Shown one piece after another: positions 38,108-47,367 of a DNA stretch of 64,000 nucleotides. The stretch is from Petroclostridium xylanilyticum. Its GTDB lineage: Bacteria > Bacillota > Clostridia > SK-Y3. The notes under the pieces were generated by a model, which saw nothing but the letters and a program-made list of their open reading frames with translations, made no database searches and had not been told where the DNA came from. Positions within the stretch are counted from its first letter, which is position 1, and each line of letters begins with the position of its first letter. Where the stretch lies: assembly GCF_002252565.1 (NCBI RefSeq), contig NZ_NPML01000013.1:124001-188000 (forward strand), given 5' to 3'. A program made the translations under genes and the position numbers.

Positions 38108-39235
38108 ATGTCAAGCAACTGGAAAATAAGCAACAGGCAGTTTAGTATATTGGTTACTTTGAATGCTATTGGTACGGCTATATTGATTACTCTCGCAGGT
38201 TTAGCTTCAGAAGTGAAACAGGATGCCTGGATATCAGTGATTGCAGGAGTAGGAATCAGCCTAGCCCTGATAGGACTATATAATGTGATAGGAGATCTCT
38301 ATCCCAATATGAGCTTTGTGAAAGCCATTGAGGCAGCGTTGGGAAAGTGGCTGGGGACGGTTGTTTCCCTTTTATTTATTTTCTTCTCCTTTAATGGCGC
38401 TGTATCGCTGGTATGGATTGTAGGAAATTTCATCACAACACAGATGATGCCGGAAACCCCGATGCTGTATATTAACATACTTTTCACAGCTGTAATAATC
38501 TTTGGCGTCCGTCTTGGATTGGAAACAGTTGCACGGTCGGCAGAGATCTTATTTCCCTGGGTAATTGTTTTCTTCCTTTTTCTCATCCTTTTTAGCACGC
38601 CGAACCTAAAAGCCGAAAACATACAACCCGTATTTGAAAACGGGATAAAACCTGTACTGCGGGGAGCGTTATCCTTTATAAGTTTTTTTTCCCTGCCGTC
38701 GGTTGTCTTGCTGATGATCTTTCCTGCCAGTCTAAACAAGCCAAAGGAAGGGAAAAAAGCTTTTTTCACGGGGGTGCTTGTCGCTGGAATTATAATGGCA
38801 ATTACTGCGATTTTTTCCATCCTCATTCTCGGAAGCGATTTTACAGCAAGGAATATGTATCCTACTTATGTACTGGCCAAAAAAATCAGCATAGGAAAGA
38901 TTATAGATCGGGTTGAAGCCGTAATCGCAGGCCTATGGCTGATTACCATATTTTTTAAAGCAGTTCTCTATCTTTATGCGACGGTTTTAGGGATTGCCCA
39001 AACCCTGAATTTACGGGACTACCGGCCCCTTACACTCCCATTTGGGATGCTCATGGTGGCCCTTTCCCTGAGAATCTATCCCAATATCCCCTATTTTATT
39101 GTATGGAATGAGAAAACTTTTCCACCCTTTGCCATCGTCTCTGGATTCTTTCTTCCACTGCTCATATTGATCGTAGGAAAGATTCGCAGCAAAAAGGAAA
39201 GAAAAATAGCTGATAATGAAAGAAACAAAGCTTAG
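38108..39235 (+). CDS. Germinant receptor B subunit (GerKB-like endospore germination permease)
   Basis: This inner-membrane subunit of GerA-type receptors is an APC-superfamily, 10-helix protein involved in sensing germinants. The 375-residue protein begins with ISNRQFSILVTLNAIGTAIL and has hydrophobic segments over its whole length. The ATG at 38108 has GGTGGTG 7 bases upstream and is preferred over the GTG or ATG starts further upstream that overlap the small gene. It appears intact, although its A and C partners are broken. Confidence 0.92.
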   Translation: MSSNWKISNRQFSILVTLNAIGTAILITLAGLASEVKQDAWISVIAGVGISLALIGLYNVIGDLYPNMSFVKAIEAALGKWLGTVVSLLFIFFSFNGAVSLVWIVGNFITTQMMPETPMLYINILFTAVIIFGVRLGLETVARSAEILFPWVIVFFLFLILFSTPNLKAENIQPVFENGIKPVLRGALSFISFFSLPSVVLLMIFPASLNKPKEGKKAFFTGVLVAGIIMAITAIFSILILGSDFTARNMYPTYVLAKKISIGKIIDRVEAVIAGLWLITIFFKAVLYLYATVLGIAQTLNLRDYRPLTLPFGMLMVALSLRIYPNIPYFIVWNEKTFPPFAIVSGFFLPLLILIVGKIRSKKERKIADNERNKA

Positions 39236-39307
39236 CTCTAAGCAAGTTTACCGGAAAAGTATTGAAAGATACGCCAATTTTCATACTTTTATTAAGCAAA
39301 CAATGTA

Positions 39308-39360
39308 CCTGTCCCCCTGTTTGCCCTGTCCCCCTGTTTGTCCCCTGTTTGCTGTGTTTG
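39308..39360. repeat. Short tandem repeats of a tgtccccctgtttg unit
   Basis: Three imperfect units (tgtccccctgtttg, tgtccccctgtttg, gtcccctgtttg) are followed by gctgtgtttgcc, between gerKB and the tRNA-Lys terminator. The remaining part of the 350-base gap holds that tRNA and terminator. Confidence 0.6.
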
Positions 39361-39370
39361 CCCCCAAAAA

Positions 39371-39404
39371 TAAAAACCCTCTACGCTAATACGTAGAAGG
39401 TTTT
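39371..39404 (-). terminator. Terminator of tRNA-Lys
   Basis: On the minus strand CCTTCTACG pairs with CGTAGAGGG, followed by TTTTTATTTTT, directly after the encoded CCA of the tRNA. Confidence 0.85.
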
Positions 39405-39479
39405 GGTGAGCCATCGGCGATTCGAACGCCGGACACCTTGATTAAAAGTCAAGTGCTCTGCCTGCTGAGCTAATGGCCC
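39404..39479 (-). tRNA. tRNA-Lys (anticodon TTT)
   Basis: A 76-base cloverleaf starts GGGCCATTAGCTCAGC, has the anticodon loop CTTTTAA between CTTGA and TCAAG, the T loop GTTCGAATC, and an encoded CCA end. The acceptor stem has one G-T pair. Confidence 0.96.
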
Positions 39480-39586
39480 AAGAATATTGAGAGACTCGGT
39501 CGTCCCGCGCCTCACAGGTATATATAATACTATACATTCTTACTTATGTCAATAAAAATTTCGATATTTTTCAAGTAATTTTATCC

Positions 39587-40879
<1,293 letters not shown>

Positions 40880-40880
40880 T

Positions 40881-40914
40881 TAAATTGACAATTGACAATG
40901 TACAATTGACAATT
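40881..40914. repeat. Tandem AATTGACA repeats
   Basis: Four near-identical octamer units lie upstream of purA. The rest of the 199-base gap to the FAD gene is AT-rich without a visible gene. Confidence 0.65.
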
Positions 40915-41060
40915 GCCCTCATAAAATAACAGCTTAAATATTTTTTGCCATATAAACCTGGTGAAATTGAATATAATAATGTTTTTATACCATTAAAATA
41001 TTAACGTTAAGTTTATTGAAAACATCATAAATATTATTTGCAAAAGACAATGAATCTTGT

Positions 41061-42476
41061 TTATACCCTCAATTTCTTTATGATGTCTCTCGCTACTACA
41101 ATCCCGGTTACTGATGCCTGCATCAAGCCTCTTGTAATACCGGCTCCATCGCCAATAGTATATAAGTTTCTAATTGGTGTTTCAAAATTATTGTTCACAT
41201 GAATCTGGCTGCTGTAAAATTTTATTTCACACCCATAAAGCAGTGTATTTTTAGAGTAAAGTCCTGGCGCAACCTTATCCATTGCTCTCAAAGCCTCGAT
41301 GATAGACATCAAATGCCTGTGAGGCAATGCAAAACTCAAATCCCCAGGTACTGCACTTTTCAAAGTAGGTATCGTGGTAGATTTTCCTAATCTGCTGTAA
41401 TCAGTTCTTCTTCCTTTTAATAAATCGCCAAGCCTCTGAACCATGATCCCGCCGCCGGTAAGCATATTTGCAAGGTGGGCTATATATTTGCCGTATTTGA
41501 TTGGCTCGTCAAAGGGCTCTGTAAAAGTTGTAGATACCAGCATTGCAAAATTCGTGTTTTTGGTCTTGAGCTTTTCATCGGCATAACTGTGCCCATTCAC
41601 TACAGCAATATGTCCATCATAGTGTTCTTCGGATACAACACCTCCGGGATTCATACAGAAGGTTCGTACTTTATTCTCAAAGGTATCAGAATAGTATACG
41701 AATTTAGCTTCATACAGGTCTTTCGTCAAATGGTCCATGATAGAATTAGGAACTTCTACTCTGACACCGATATCTACCGCATTATTCTTGGTTTTAATTC
41801 CTAAATTACGTGCTTGTTGGGTAAGCCACTGTGCACCTTCTCTTCCCGGTGCAATTACTATATAATCAGCCATAACCCTTTCCGGTTCTTTGCCTTTAGT
41901 CTGCAGCATCAATCCCACTGCCTTATCCTGTTCACAAATGATTTCCAAAACAGTAGTTAACTCTCTGAATTCAGTTTTAGTATGGTTAGTAAGGCGCTTA
42001 TACATTCCTCCCAGTACATCAAAAGCTTTTTCAGTACCAAGATGCCTTACCGGACAGGGAATTAACTGTATATTATGCTTTGATGCTTCATACATAATCT
42101 CATCTACACGTTTGTCATTCTGACCGTATACTATTTTCTGGGCACCAAATTCAAGGTATATTTGATCCGCATATTTAATTAATTCAGCTGTTTTTTCTTC
42201 TCCTATATAATCTTTTACATTTCCACCGACTTCAGTGCCCAGTGACAATTTTCCATCACTATAGGCCCCCGCCCCCGACCAGCCATTTACAATGGAACAA
42301 GGATCACAATTTACACAGATCCCCGTCTTTCTGGCAGGACATGCTCTTTTATCTATCTGCCTTCCTTTATCTATGATTAAGATACTTAATTTGTCATTTT
42401 TTTTTGTCAGCTCTAAAGCTGTAAAAATACCTGCCGGACCTGCTCCAACGATTGCTACATCATATTTCTTCTTCAT
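41061..42476 (-). CDS. FAD-dependent dehydrogenase (COG2509-type)
   Basis: The 471-residue protein has the N-terminal Rossmann motif VAIVGAGPAGIFTALEL and a cysteine-rich stretch (CPARKTGICVNCDPC at about residues 45-59) followed by GAGAYSDGKLSL. A C-terminal LYTIGDGAGITRGLMQAS closes the FAD site. It belongs to the uncharacterised NAD(P)/FAD-dependent oxidoreductases common in anaerobes. The ATG at 42476 is set by GAGGAGGA 8 bases upstream, removing 18 residues of a longer frame. Substrate unknown. Confidence 0.9.
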   Translation of the reverse strand: MKKKYDVAIVGAGPAGIFTALELTKKNDKLSILIIDKGRQIDKRACPARKTGICVNCDPCSIVNGWSGAGAYSDGKLSLGTEVGGNVKDYIGEEKTAELIKYADQIYLEFGAQKIVYGQNDKRVDEIMYEASKHNIQLIPCPVRHLGTEKAFDVLGGMYKRLTNHTKTEFRELTTVLEIICEQDKAVGLMLQTKGKEPERVMADYIVIAPGREGAQWLTQQARNLGIKTKNNAVDIGVRVEVPNSIMDHLTKDLYEAKFVYYSDTFENKVRTFCMNPGGVVSEEHYDGHIAVVNGHSYADEKLKTKNTNFAMLVSTTFTEPFDEPIKYGKYIAHLANMLTGGGIMVQRLGDLLKGRRTDYSRLGKSTTIPTLKSAVPGDLSFALPHRHLMSIIEALRAMDKVAPGLYSKNTLLYGCEIKFYSSQIHVNNNFETPIRNLYTIGDGAGITRGLMQASVTGIVVARDIIKKLRV

Positions 42477-42666
42477 GCAAACAGTCCTCCTCTTCACAAC
42501 ACATCCAAACATTAACATAGACAGGGGCAAATGCCGCTGTCTAAATAAATCTCACATGTTATTTACTTTGCCTTTATTATAATACCAGATTATTGATATA
42601 AAAGCAATAAAAATCCGAATATTTTTTTGATATTACAGAAAAATATTCGACTATAAAATATACCCC

Positions 42667-43926
42667 TTATTCTGTTTTTACTTTATTGAATAAATACCAC
42701 ATAATAATCTGAGAAACTCCCAAACCCAAAATAACATAGGCTATTACTTTTATATCCTCTGGCATGGCAAGAAGCAGCAACACACCTGTTACTCTTCCGA
42801 TGTTAAGATATACTTCCCTTGCTACAATACCTTCTATTCTTCTTTTTTTACTGTTTGGAGTCTTATGTATAACCCAATAAATCAAAGCTGCAGAAGGGTT
42901 ATTAATAAATGTTATAAAAAAAGATGTAATAATACCATATGCAAATATAGTAACCGCACTTAACCTGAATATAAAGATGGAACTTACTGCCATAACGACG
43001 ATTGTACCAATAAATAAATATTGTTTACGGTTGCAGGGACGCATTTTCCTGCTGATAAAATAAAATGAAAACAGTTGTATCGTTGAACATATCAAAGTAT
43101 AATACCCAATAAGCAATTCACTGCTGACAAGAGCGTATAAAAGAATATTGCTTAAAAACATCATTACCCCTTCCCGGAATCCTCGAATAGCTTCTCCTGC
43201 CATGGCATATCTCCAATTTATTTTTTTAAAAGGCATAAGTAAAATGGATTTTATATAGTATTGCTTATTTACCGTTTTCATTGGAATTCTTGTACTTAAT
43301 ACAACAGCAATTACAAATAGTGTCAACGAAACTGAAAAAATTAAAATATAACCTTTTAATCCCTTTAAAGACTCAATAATTGCCCCGGCAACAAAAGGTG
43401 CAACCATGGTAGCCAATGAAAAAACCAGCCCCTGGATGCCCATTACATAGTCCCGGTTATCATCACTCGAAAAATCATAACCCAGTACATTATAGCTAAT
43501 GTAATAAAAACCTCCGCTCATCCCTAGCAATATGCCTAATATCCATATATAGTGTGCCGCCTTATCCTGTACTATCAAAAGAATAACATAAAGAATACCG
43601 TAACATACAATTCCCAGCCGAAGGTTAAATGTGAGGGATGTCCTCTTTGCAAGCCAACCTCCTATTATAGCTGTTGCTGCAACCGACGAAAAGTGGATAG
43701 CATTAAATAGTACTACTATGCTCAGACTTTTCTGTACTCTCCATAAAAATATATTAATAAATGTATTGGATAATCCTACAGCCAATAAAAATATCGCATG
43801 AACCGTTAGCAGAGTAATTAATTCTGGAGAAAGATAGCTTTGAGGATGCAATTTTCCTACGATATAGGTCTTTATTAACTTTAGCCCTTTCACTCTTTTC
43901 GCCCCCCATCGTAATATATCAACCAT
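42667..43926 (-). CDS. Major facilitator superfamily transporter
   Basis: The 419-residue membrane protein has about 12 hydrophobic segments and a loop 2-3 pattern (GGWLAKRTSLTFNLRLG) of the MFS type. A central basic linker (STRIPMKTVNKQYYIKSILLMPFKKINW) separates the two halves. Substrate cannot be deduced. The upstream 17 residues of a longer reading come from the 'gttcacagtt' repeat, so the ATG at 43926 is preferred, though it lacks a strong ribosome site. The gene is isolated by a REP-like repeat on its 5' side. Confidence 0.82.
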   Translation of the reverse strand: MVDILRWGAKRVKGLKLIKTYIVGKLHPQSYLSPELITLLTVHAIFLLAVGLSNTFINIFLWRVQKSLSIVVLFNAIHFSSVAATAIIGGWLAKRTSLTFNLRLGIVCYGILYVILLIVQDKAAHYIWILGILLGMSGGFYYISYNVLGYDFSSDDNRDYVMGIQGLVFSLATMVAPFVAGAIIESLKGLKGYILIFSVSLTLFVIAVVLSTRIPMKTVNKQYYIKSILLMPFKKINWRYAMAGEAIRGFREGVMMFLSNILLYALVSSELLIGYYTLICSTIQLFSFYFISRKMRPCNRKQYLFIGTIVVMAVSSIFIFRLSAVTIFAYGIITSFFITFINNPSAALIYWVIHKTPNSKKRRIEGIVAREVYLNIGRVTGVLLLLAMPEDIKVIAYVILGLGVSQIIMWYLFNKVKTE

Positions 43927-43969
43927 TACATGTCTAACATATCTATATGGTTCACAGTTCACAGTTAAA

Positions 43970-44042
43970 ATCGACATGGGGACGGTTCCTCAGTCGCATG
44001 AAAAGCGCATTCGACAGACCAACCGTCCCCATGTCGAAGCCC
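43970..44042. repeat. REP-like palindrome (core only)
   Basis: GGGGACGGTTC (43978-43988) faces AACCGTCCCC (44021-44030), with the same loop sequence as the other R1 cores, bounded by tcgacatg and catgtcga. The R1 arms are absent. Confidence 0.85.
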
Positions 44043-44084
44043 CTCTTACGTGCTTTTACATAAAATCTATTTAAATGCATGTTT

Positions 44085-44142
44085 AATAACAATAAAATAA
44101 ATAAGACATCACAAAGGATGTCTTATTTATTTTATTGTTATT
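44085..44142 (-). terminator. 26-bp perfect palindrome serving as terminator of the DUF1858 gene
   Basis: 44085-44110 and 44117-44142 are perfect inverted repeats with a 6-nt loop. The right arm contains the stop codon of the DUF1858 gene. On the minus strand the stem ends in TTTATTTTATTGTTATT, so it can terminate transcription. Confidence 0.8.
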
Positions 44143-44350
44143 TGCTTTCTTTGCTTTCCAGGTATTCATTCAATTCTTGTACTAACTTTTCTGCATCTAT
44201 ACCATGAATCGCACATGCATCAGCGATACTTTCACCGGATGATGAAGGACATCCCAGACAATGCATTCCAGCCTTCATAAAAATCGGTGCTGTACCCCTA
44301 TCCATCCTTAGTACATCGGAAATAATTGTATCTAAAGTTACTTTTGGCAT
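44138..44350 (-). CDS. DUF1858 domain-containing protein
   Basis: The 70-residue protein matches DUF1858, with TLDTIISDVLRMDRGTAPIFMKAGMHCLGCPSSSGESIADACAIHGID. The CxxC (CLGC) and a further cysteine are the family hallmark and probably act in redox or metal binding. A double ATG lies at the start; GGAGGG lies a few bases upstream. It is a monocistronic gene between repeat copies. Confidence 0.92.
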   Translation of the reverse strand: MPKVTLDTIISDVLRMDRGTAPIFMKAGMHCLGCPSSSGESIADACAIHGIDAEKLVQELNEYLESKESK

Positions 44351-44369
44351 CACACGCCCTCCTTTATTT

Positions 44370-44405
44370 TTAGAATAGCTCGGAGTTTGGAGCTCGGAGT
44401 CCGGA
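44370..44405. repeat. GGAGCTCGGAGTTTGG-type simple repeat
   Basis: This string (agctcggagtttggagctcggagtccgg) recurs inverted inside the HAD gene at 46083-46110. The rest of the gap to 44537 is AT-rich without a gene. Confidence 0.65.
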
Positions 44406-44536
44406 ATTTTTTAAATATCTAAATCCAAAACATTCCGGATCGGCAACTACTAACTTTGAACTAATTCCTTATTATTTTTTAGGTATATTGACTTAGCAGT
44501 CAATTATATTAATTTATTTTTTCCTACCTATATATA

Positions 44537-45112
44537 TTATATACTATTAGAATTATAAAATGCAATGCTTTCATATTGTTTTCTTCCGGTTTCATAAAGG
44601 TTGTTACCTTTAGAATCTATTATTACTACTGCAGGAAATTTTTCAACTGTCAATTTTCTAATTGCTTCGGTGCCCAAATCTTCATATGCAACAATCTCTT
44701 CACTTTTTACGGTTTTTGCGATAAGTGCCCCGGCTCCACCAATAGCACCGAAATATACCGCCCCATACTGTGTCATAGCATCAATGACCTGTTTGCTTCT
44801 TAGTCCTTTTCCTATCATTCCGGTTAATCCTTTTTCGATTAAAAGGGGTGCATATGCGTCCATTCTGCCGCTTGTTGTAGGTCCGCATGAGCCAATTACC
44901 TGTCCCGGCTTCGCAGGACATGGTCCTACATAATAAATAATTTGATTTTCAATATCAAAAGGTAATGCTTCACCCTTCTCAAGTGCCTCTATCATTCGCT
45001 TATGAGCGGCATCCCTTCCTGTATAAATTGTTCCCGATATTAATACGCTATCTCCGGCCTTCAGGTCTTTTAATTTATCTTTTGTCAATGGTGTTTGAAT
45101 GTGAATTTCCAT
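44537..45112 (-). CDS. Fe-S hydro-lyase beta subunit (class I fumarase/tartrate dehydratase C-terminal type)
   Basis: The 191-residue protein is the C-terminal-type subunit of iron-sulphur hydro-lyases. It has LKAGDSVLISGTIYTGRDAAHKRM, YYVGPCPAKPGQVIGSCGPTTSGRMDAYAP with the conserved CGPTTSGRMD block, and GMIGKG. It needs an alpha subunit that holds the Fe-S cluster; none lies on either side here. The ATG at 45112 follows GGGGG. It comes after the HAD gene with a repeat copy between. Confidence 0.92.
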   Translation of the reverse strand: MEIHIQTPLTKDKLKDLKAGDSVLISGTIYTGRDAAHKRMIEALEKGEALPFDIENQIIYYVGPCPAKPGQVIGSCGPTTSGRMDAYAPLLIEKGLTGMIGKGLRSKQVIDAMTQYGAVYFGAIGGAGALIAKTVKSEEIVAYEDLGTEAIRKLTVEKFPAVVIIDSKGNNLYETGRKQYESIAFYNSNSI

Positions 45113-45160
45113 GTTAATCCCCCAATACATCCCTCTACACGAAAATTATAAGGATATGAG

Positions 45161-45250
45161 TGTATTTAATTTAGTTGAAAAATATTATTCAACAGGTTCT
45201 AAGCCTTTCCGGAACCTCTTTCCATAATATTTATCAACTAAAAAATGTAC
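45161..45250. repeat. 95-bp repeat family R3, copy 1
   Basis: tatttaatttagttgaa at one end and catcaactaaa-type sequence at the other form imperfect terminal inverted repeats around a central aggttctaagcctttccgg. The copy at 46450-46541 is in the same orientation. Confidence 0.8.
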
Positions 45251-45312
45251 GCCTTAAGAATATTTTCACATTTTTTGCGCAAGCTTTTTCTTAAGAAAAA
45301 TAAATACACTTA

Positions 45313-46428
45313 CTAAATAATCAATTCTCTTATACTATTTAAAATGTAGTGGGCACCCATTTTTTCAAAATAGCCTCTTGCTTTATGGCCTGCCGCTCCA
45401 GTGAGTACAGCCGCAAATTTGCAATTTATCGCCTTTGCAGCCATAATATCTGAACCTGCATCTCCAACGATGAGGGTACGATCAATTAAATTCTTATCAT
45501 AATCACCCTGCAGCAACGCCATATCAGAATACTCTTTTCCGTATATTGCTTTAAGAAAGACATAGGGGTGCGGTTTCGCCAGATTTGTCTTCTTATACCG
45601 GCAGTCAAGTGCCTGTTCTGCTTTTATCACTTCAGTATATGTAATATAGGAATCAGAGTGAAAGTACTGCTTTATGTCCCATGAAATAAGAGGTTGATCT
45701 ATCTCGACAAACGGCCTTCCGGTTCCTATTCCTAATTTTATTCCCGCAAAATATAGAACCTCAATAATTTCTCTTAACTCGCTTAATGGAATAATAGGCT
45801 GCTCAGAGTACATAAGTCCCGGTTTCCCTGGCTGCTGCGGCGCATGTCCATAGGTTTTAAGATAAGCCGTATCTCCCAAATACCATTCCTGGAAGACCTG
45901 CTGACACTTATTCCACAATTCCCCATTACGTTTAAAGTATTCTTTGTCTTGTCCCGTGATTTCAGATAGTTTTTGTTCAATAAAAGTGTATATCTCGTAT
46001 CCCTGTATATCCAATCGTGATATATATTGATAAACATCACAATAGTGGGTGGTACTTTCTGATAAATTTAGAAATTTTTTTCTCCCAACTCCGAACTCCG
46101 AGCTCCAAACTTTATTTATAATGAACGATATACATAATACCACATATGCCAAATCCCAATTAGAATTTACTCCTCTGTCTTTGAGCAAGACTATCAGTTT
46201 ATCGTTTATAAATATAGTATCCCTTATTTCTTTTATCTCTAATGAAGATAAATCAGTTTTAATACTCCGGCTTCCAAAATATTTGCAACTGTTAAGCATT
46301 TCGTATACTGTCAAGGCGGCAGCATTCCAGTAATTTTGTTCACTGGTTATTACGCCGTCCATATCAAATATAATACGGTCTATCCCTTGTAGAAAGGGAG
46401 CTGGTTTTTTATTTTGTGGCACCTGCAA
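45313..46428 (-). CDS. HAD superfamily hydrolase
   Basis: The 371-residue protein has HAD motif I FDMDGVI (residues 20-26), motif II in GIGTGRP, motif III lysine in KPHPYVFL, and motif IV LIVGDAGSDIMAAKAI. It is therefore probably a phosphatase. A large helical cap (about 35-215) separates motifs I and II. Residues about 107-116 (VWSSEFGVGR) are encoded by a simple repeat also seen in intergenic DNA at 44370. The gene is flanked by R3 repeats in direct orientation. It follows HisB-like and HisD-like genes on the same strand. Confidence 0.85.
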   Translation of the reverse strand: MQVPQNKKPAPFLQGIDRIIFDMDGVITSEQNYWNAAALTVYEMLNSCKYFGSRSIKTDLSSLEIKEIRDTIFINDKLIVLLKDRGVNSNWDLAYVVLCISFIINKVWSSEFGVGRKKFLNLSESTTHYCDVYQYISRLDIQGYEIYTFIEQKLSEITGQDKEYFKRNGELWNKCQQVFQEWYLGDTAYLKTYGHAPQQPGKPGLMYSEQPIIPLSELREIIEVLYFAGIKLGIGTGRPFVEIDQPLISWDIKQYFHSDSYITYTEVIKAEQALDCRYKKTNLAKPHPYVFLKAIYGKEYSDMALLQGDYDKNLIDRTLIVGDAGSDIMAAKAINCKFAAVLTGAAGHKARGYFEKMGAHYILNSIRELII

Positions 46429-46449
46429 TCCTCCCTGGTCAATAAAGGT

Positions 46450-46541
46450 ACATTTAATTTAGTTGAAGAATATTGTTAACAGGCTCTAAGCCTTTCCGCA
46501 ACGCTCTTTCCATAATATTCATCAACTAAAAAATATATACC
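46450..46541. repeat. 95-bp repeat family R3, copy 2
   Basis: This copy matches 45161-45250 in direct orientation, and its right two thirds match 63804-63870. With copy 1 it brackets the HAD gene. Confidence 0.8.
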
Positions 46542-46566
46542 CTGATCAATAAATGACAGACGTGAT

Positions 46567-47211
46567 TTAATCTTTTTTCTCCACTTCAAATTCTATTTTT
46601 CCTGCTACTCCCGAAGTCATGCCTTTTCTTTTCTCACTAATGGCAAGTGCCCTGTTGAGTGCTACACCAAAGGAACGGTATATTGCCTCCCAGATATGGT
46701 GGCCGTTATGTCCTTTAAGCAAATCTATATGCAGGGTACACATGGCTCCCTGCACGAAACCTTCTAAAAAAGTCTCCAGATCTTCACTGAGCATCCCTTC
46801 AGTTTCTTTAGGTATCTCAAGTCCATTATAGCCTATCCGGAAGTAAGCCCTGTTTTCAAAGCTTATTGCACATTGGGCCATTGCTTCGTCAATAATGCCT
46901 ATTCCATCCCCAAACCCTACTACACCATTTACCCTATTGTCTTTTATATATTCAGCTATAGCTTTTCCAAAAGTGATAGCTACGTCTTCACAGACAAGAT
47001 GATTTAGATTAAACTCATCCAGCTTTACATCCACCTCGATATTTACTTCCGCCCTCCAGGCGATATGTTCAATCATATGGTTTAAAAAAGGCAGCGGTGT
47101 CTTAATCCTCTTTCGGTAGTCCTTTTTAACTTCATTAAAGTCCAATATTACAGTTATTTCCGATTCTGTTGTTTTTCTTTTTACAGTAATTATCTTATTT
47201 TTTATGCTCAT
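46567..47211 (-). CDS. Imidazoleglycerol-phosphate dehydratase-like protein (divergent HisB)
   Basis: The 214-residue protein has the IGPD fold signature: PFLNHMIEHIA, NLNHLVCEDVAITFGKA, IIDEAMAQCAISFENRAYF, and HNGHHIWEAIYRSFG. Compared with classical HisB, the second histidine of HHxxED is leucine. The arginine before the MDEAL block is lost, and the C-terminal STKG is replaced by MTSG. It may therefore act on another substrate. It lies 156 bases after a HisD-like gene, with a repeat between. It could still be the histidine enzyme. Confidence 0.8.
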   Translation of the reverse strand: MSIKNKIITVKRKTTESEITVILDFNEVKKDYRKRIKTPLPFLNHMIEHIAWRAEVNIEVDVKLDEFNLNHLVCEDVAITFGKAIAEYIKDNRVNGVVGFGDGIGIIDEAMAQCAISFENRAYFRIGYNGLEIPKETEGMLSEDLETFLEGFVQGAMCTLHIDLLKGHNGHHIWEAIYRSFGVALNRALAISEKRKGMTSGVAGKIEFEVEKKD

Positions 47212-47261
47212 TTAAGCACTCCCCTTTTATATTAACCCCTACACAAGCAACATAGGAATGA

Positions 47262-47304
47262 GAATATGGTGATTTTCCGGCTGCAACATTCCATATATGA
47301 TGAT
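47262..47304. repeat. Partial R2 repeat and R1 tail between hisD-like and hisB-like genes
   Basis: ggtgattttccggctgcaac onward matches the right half of R2 (17960-18010). The adjacent 47331-47362 matches the ccactccccactattttcat tail of R1. Confidence 0.75.
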
Positions 47305-47367
47305 ACCCATCCGAATCGGCAGGCAGTTTTTACTCTCCACTATCCACTCCCCACTATTTTCATACTA

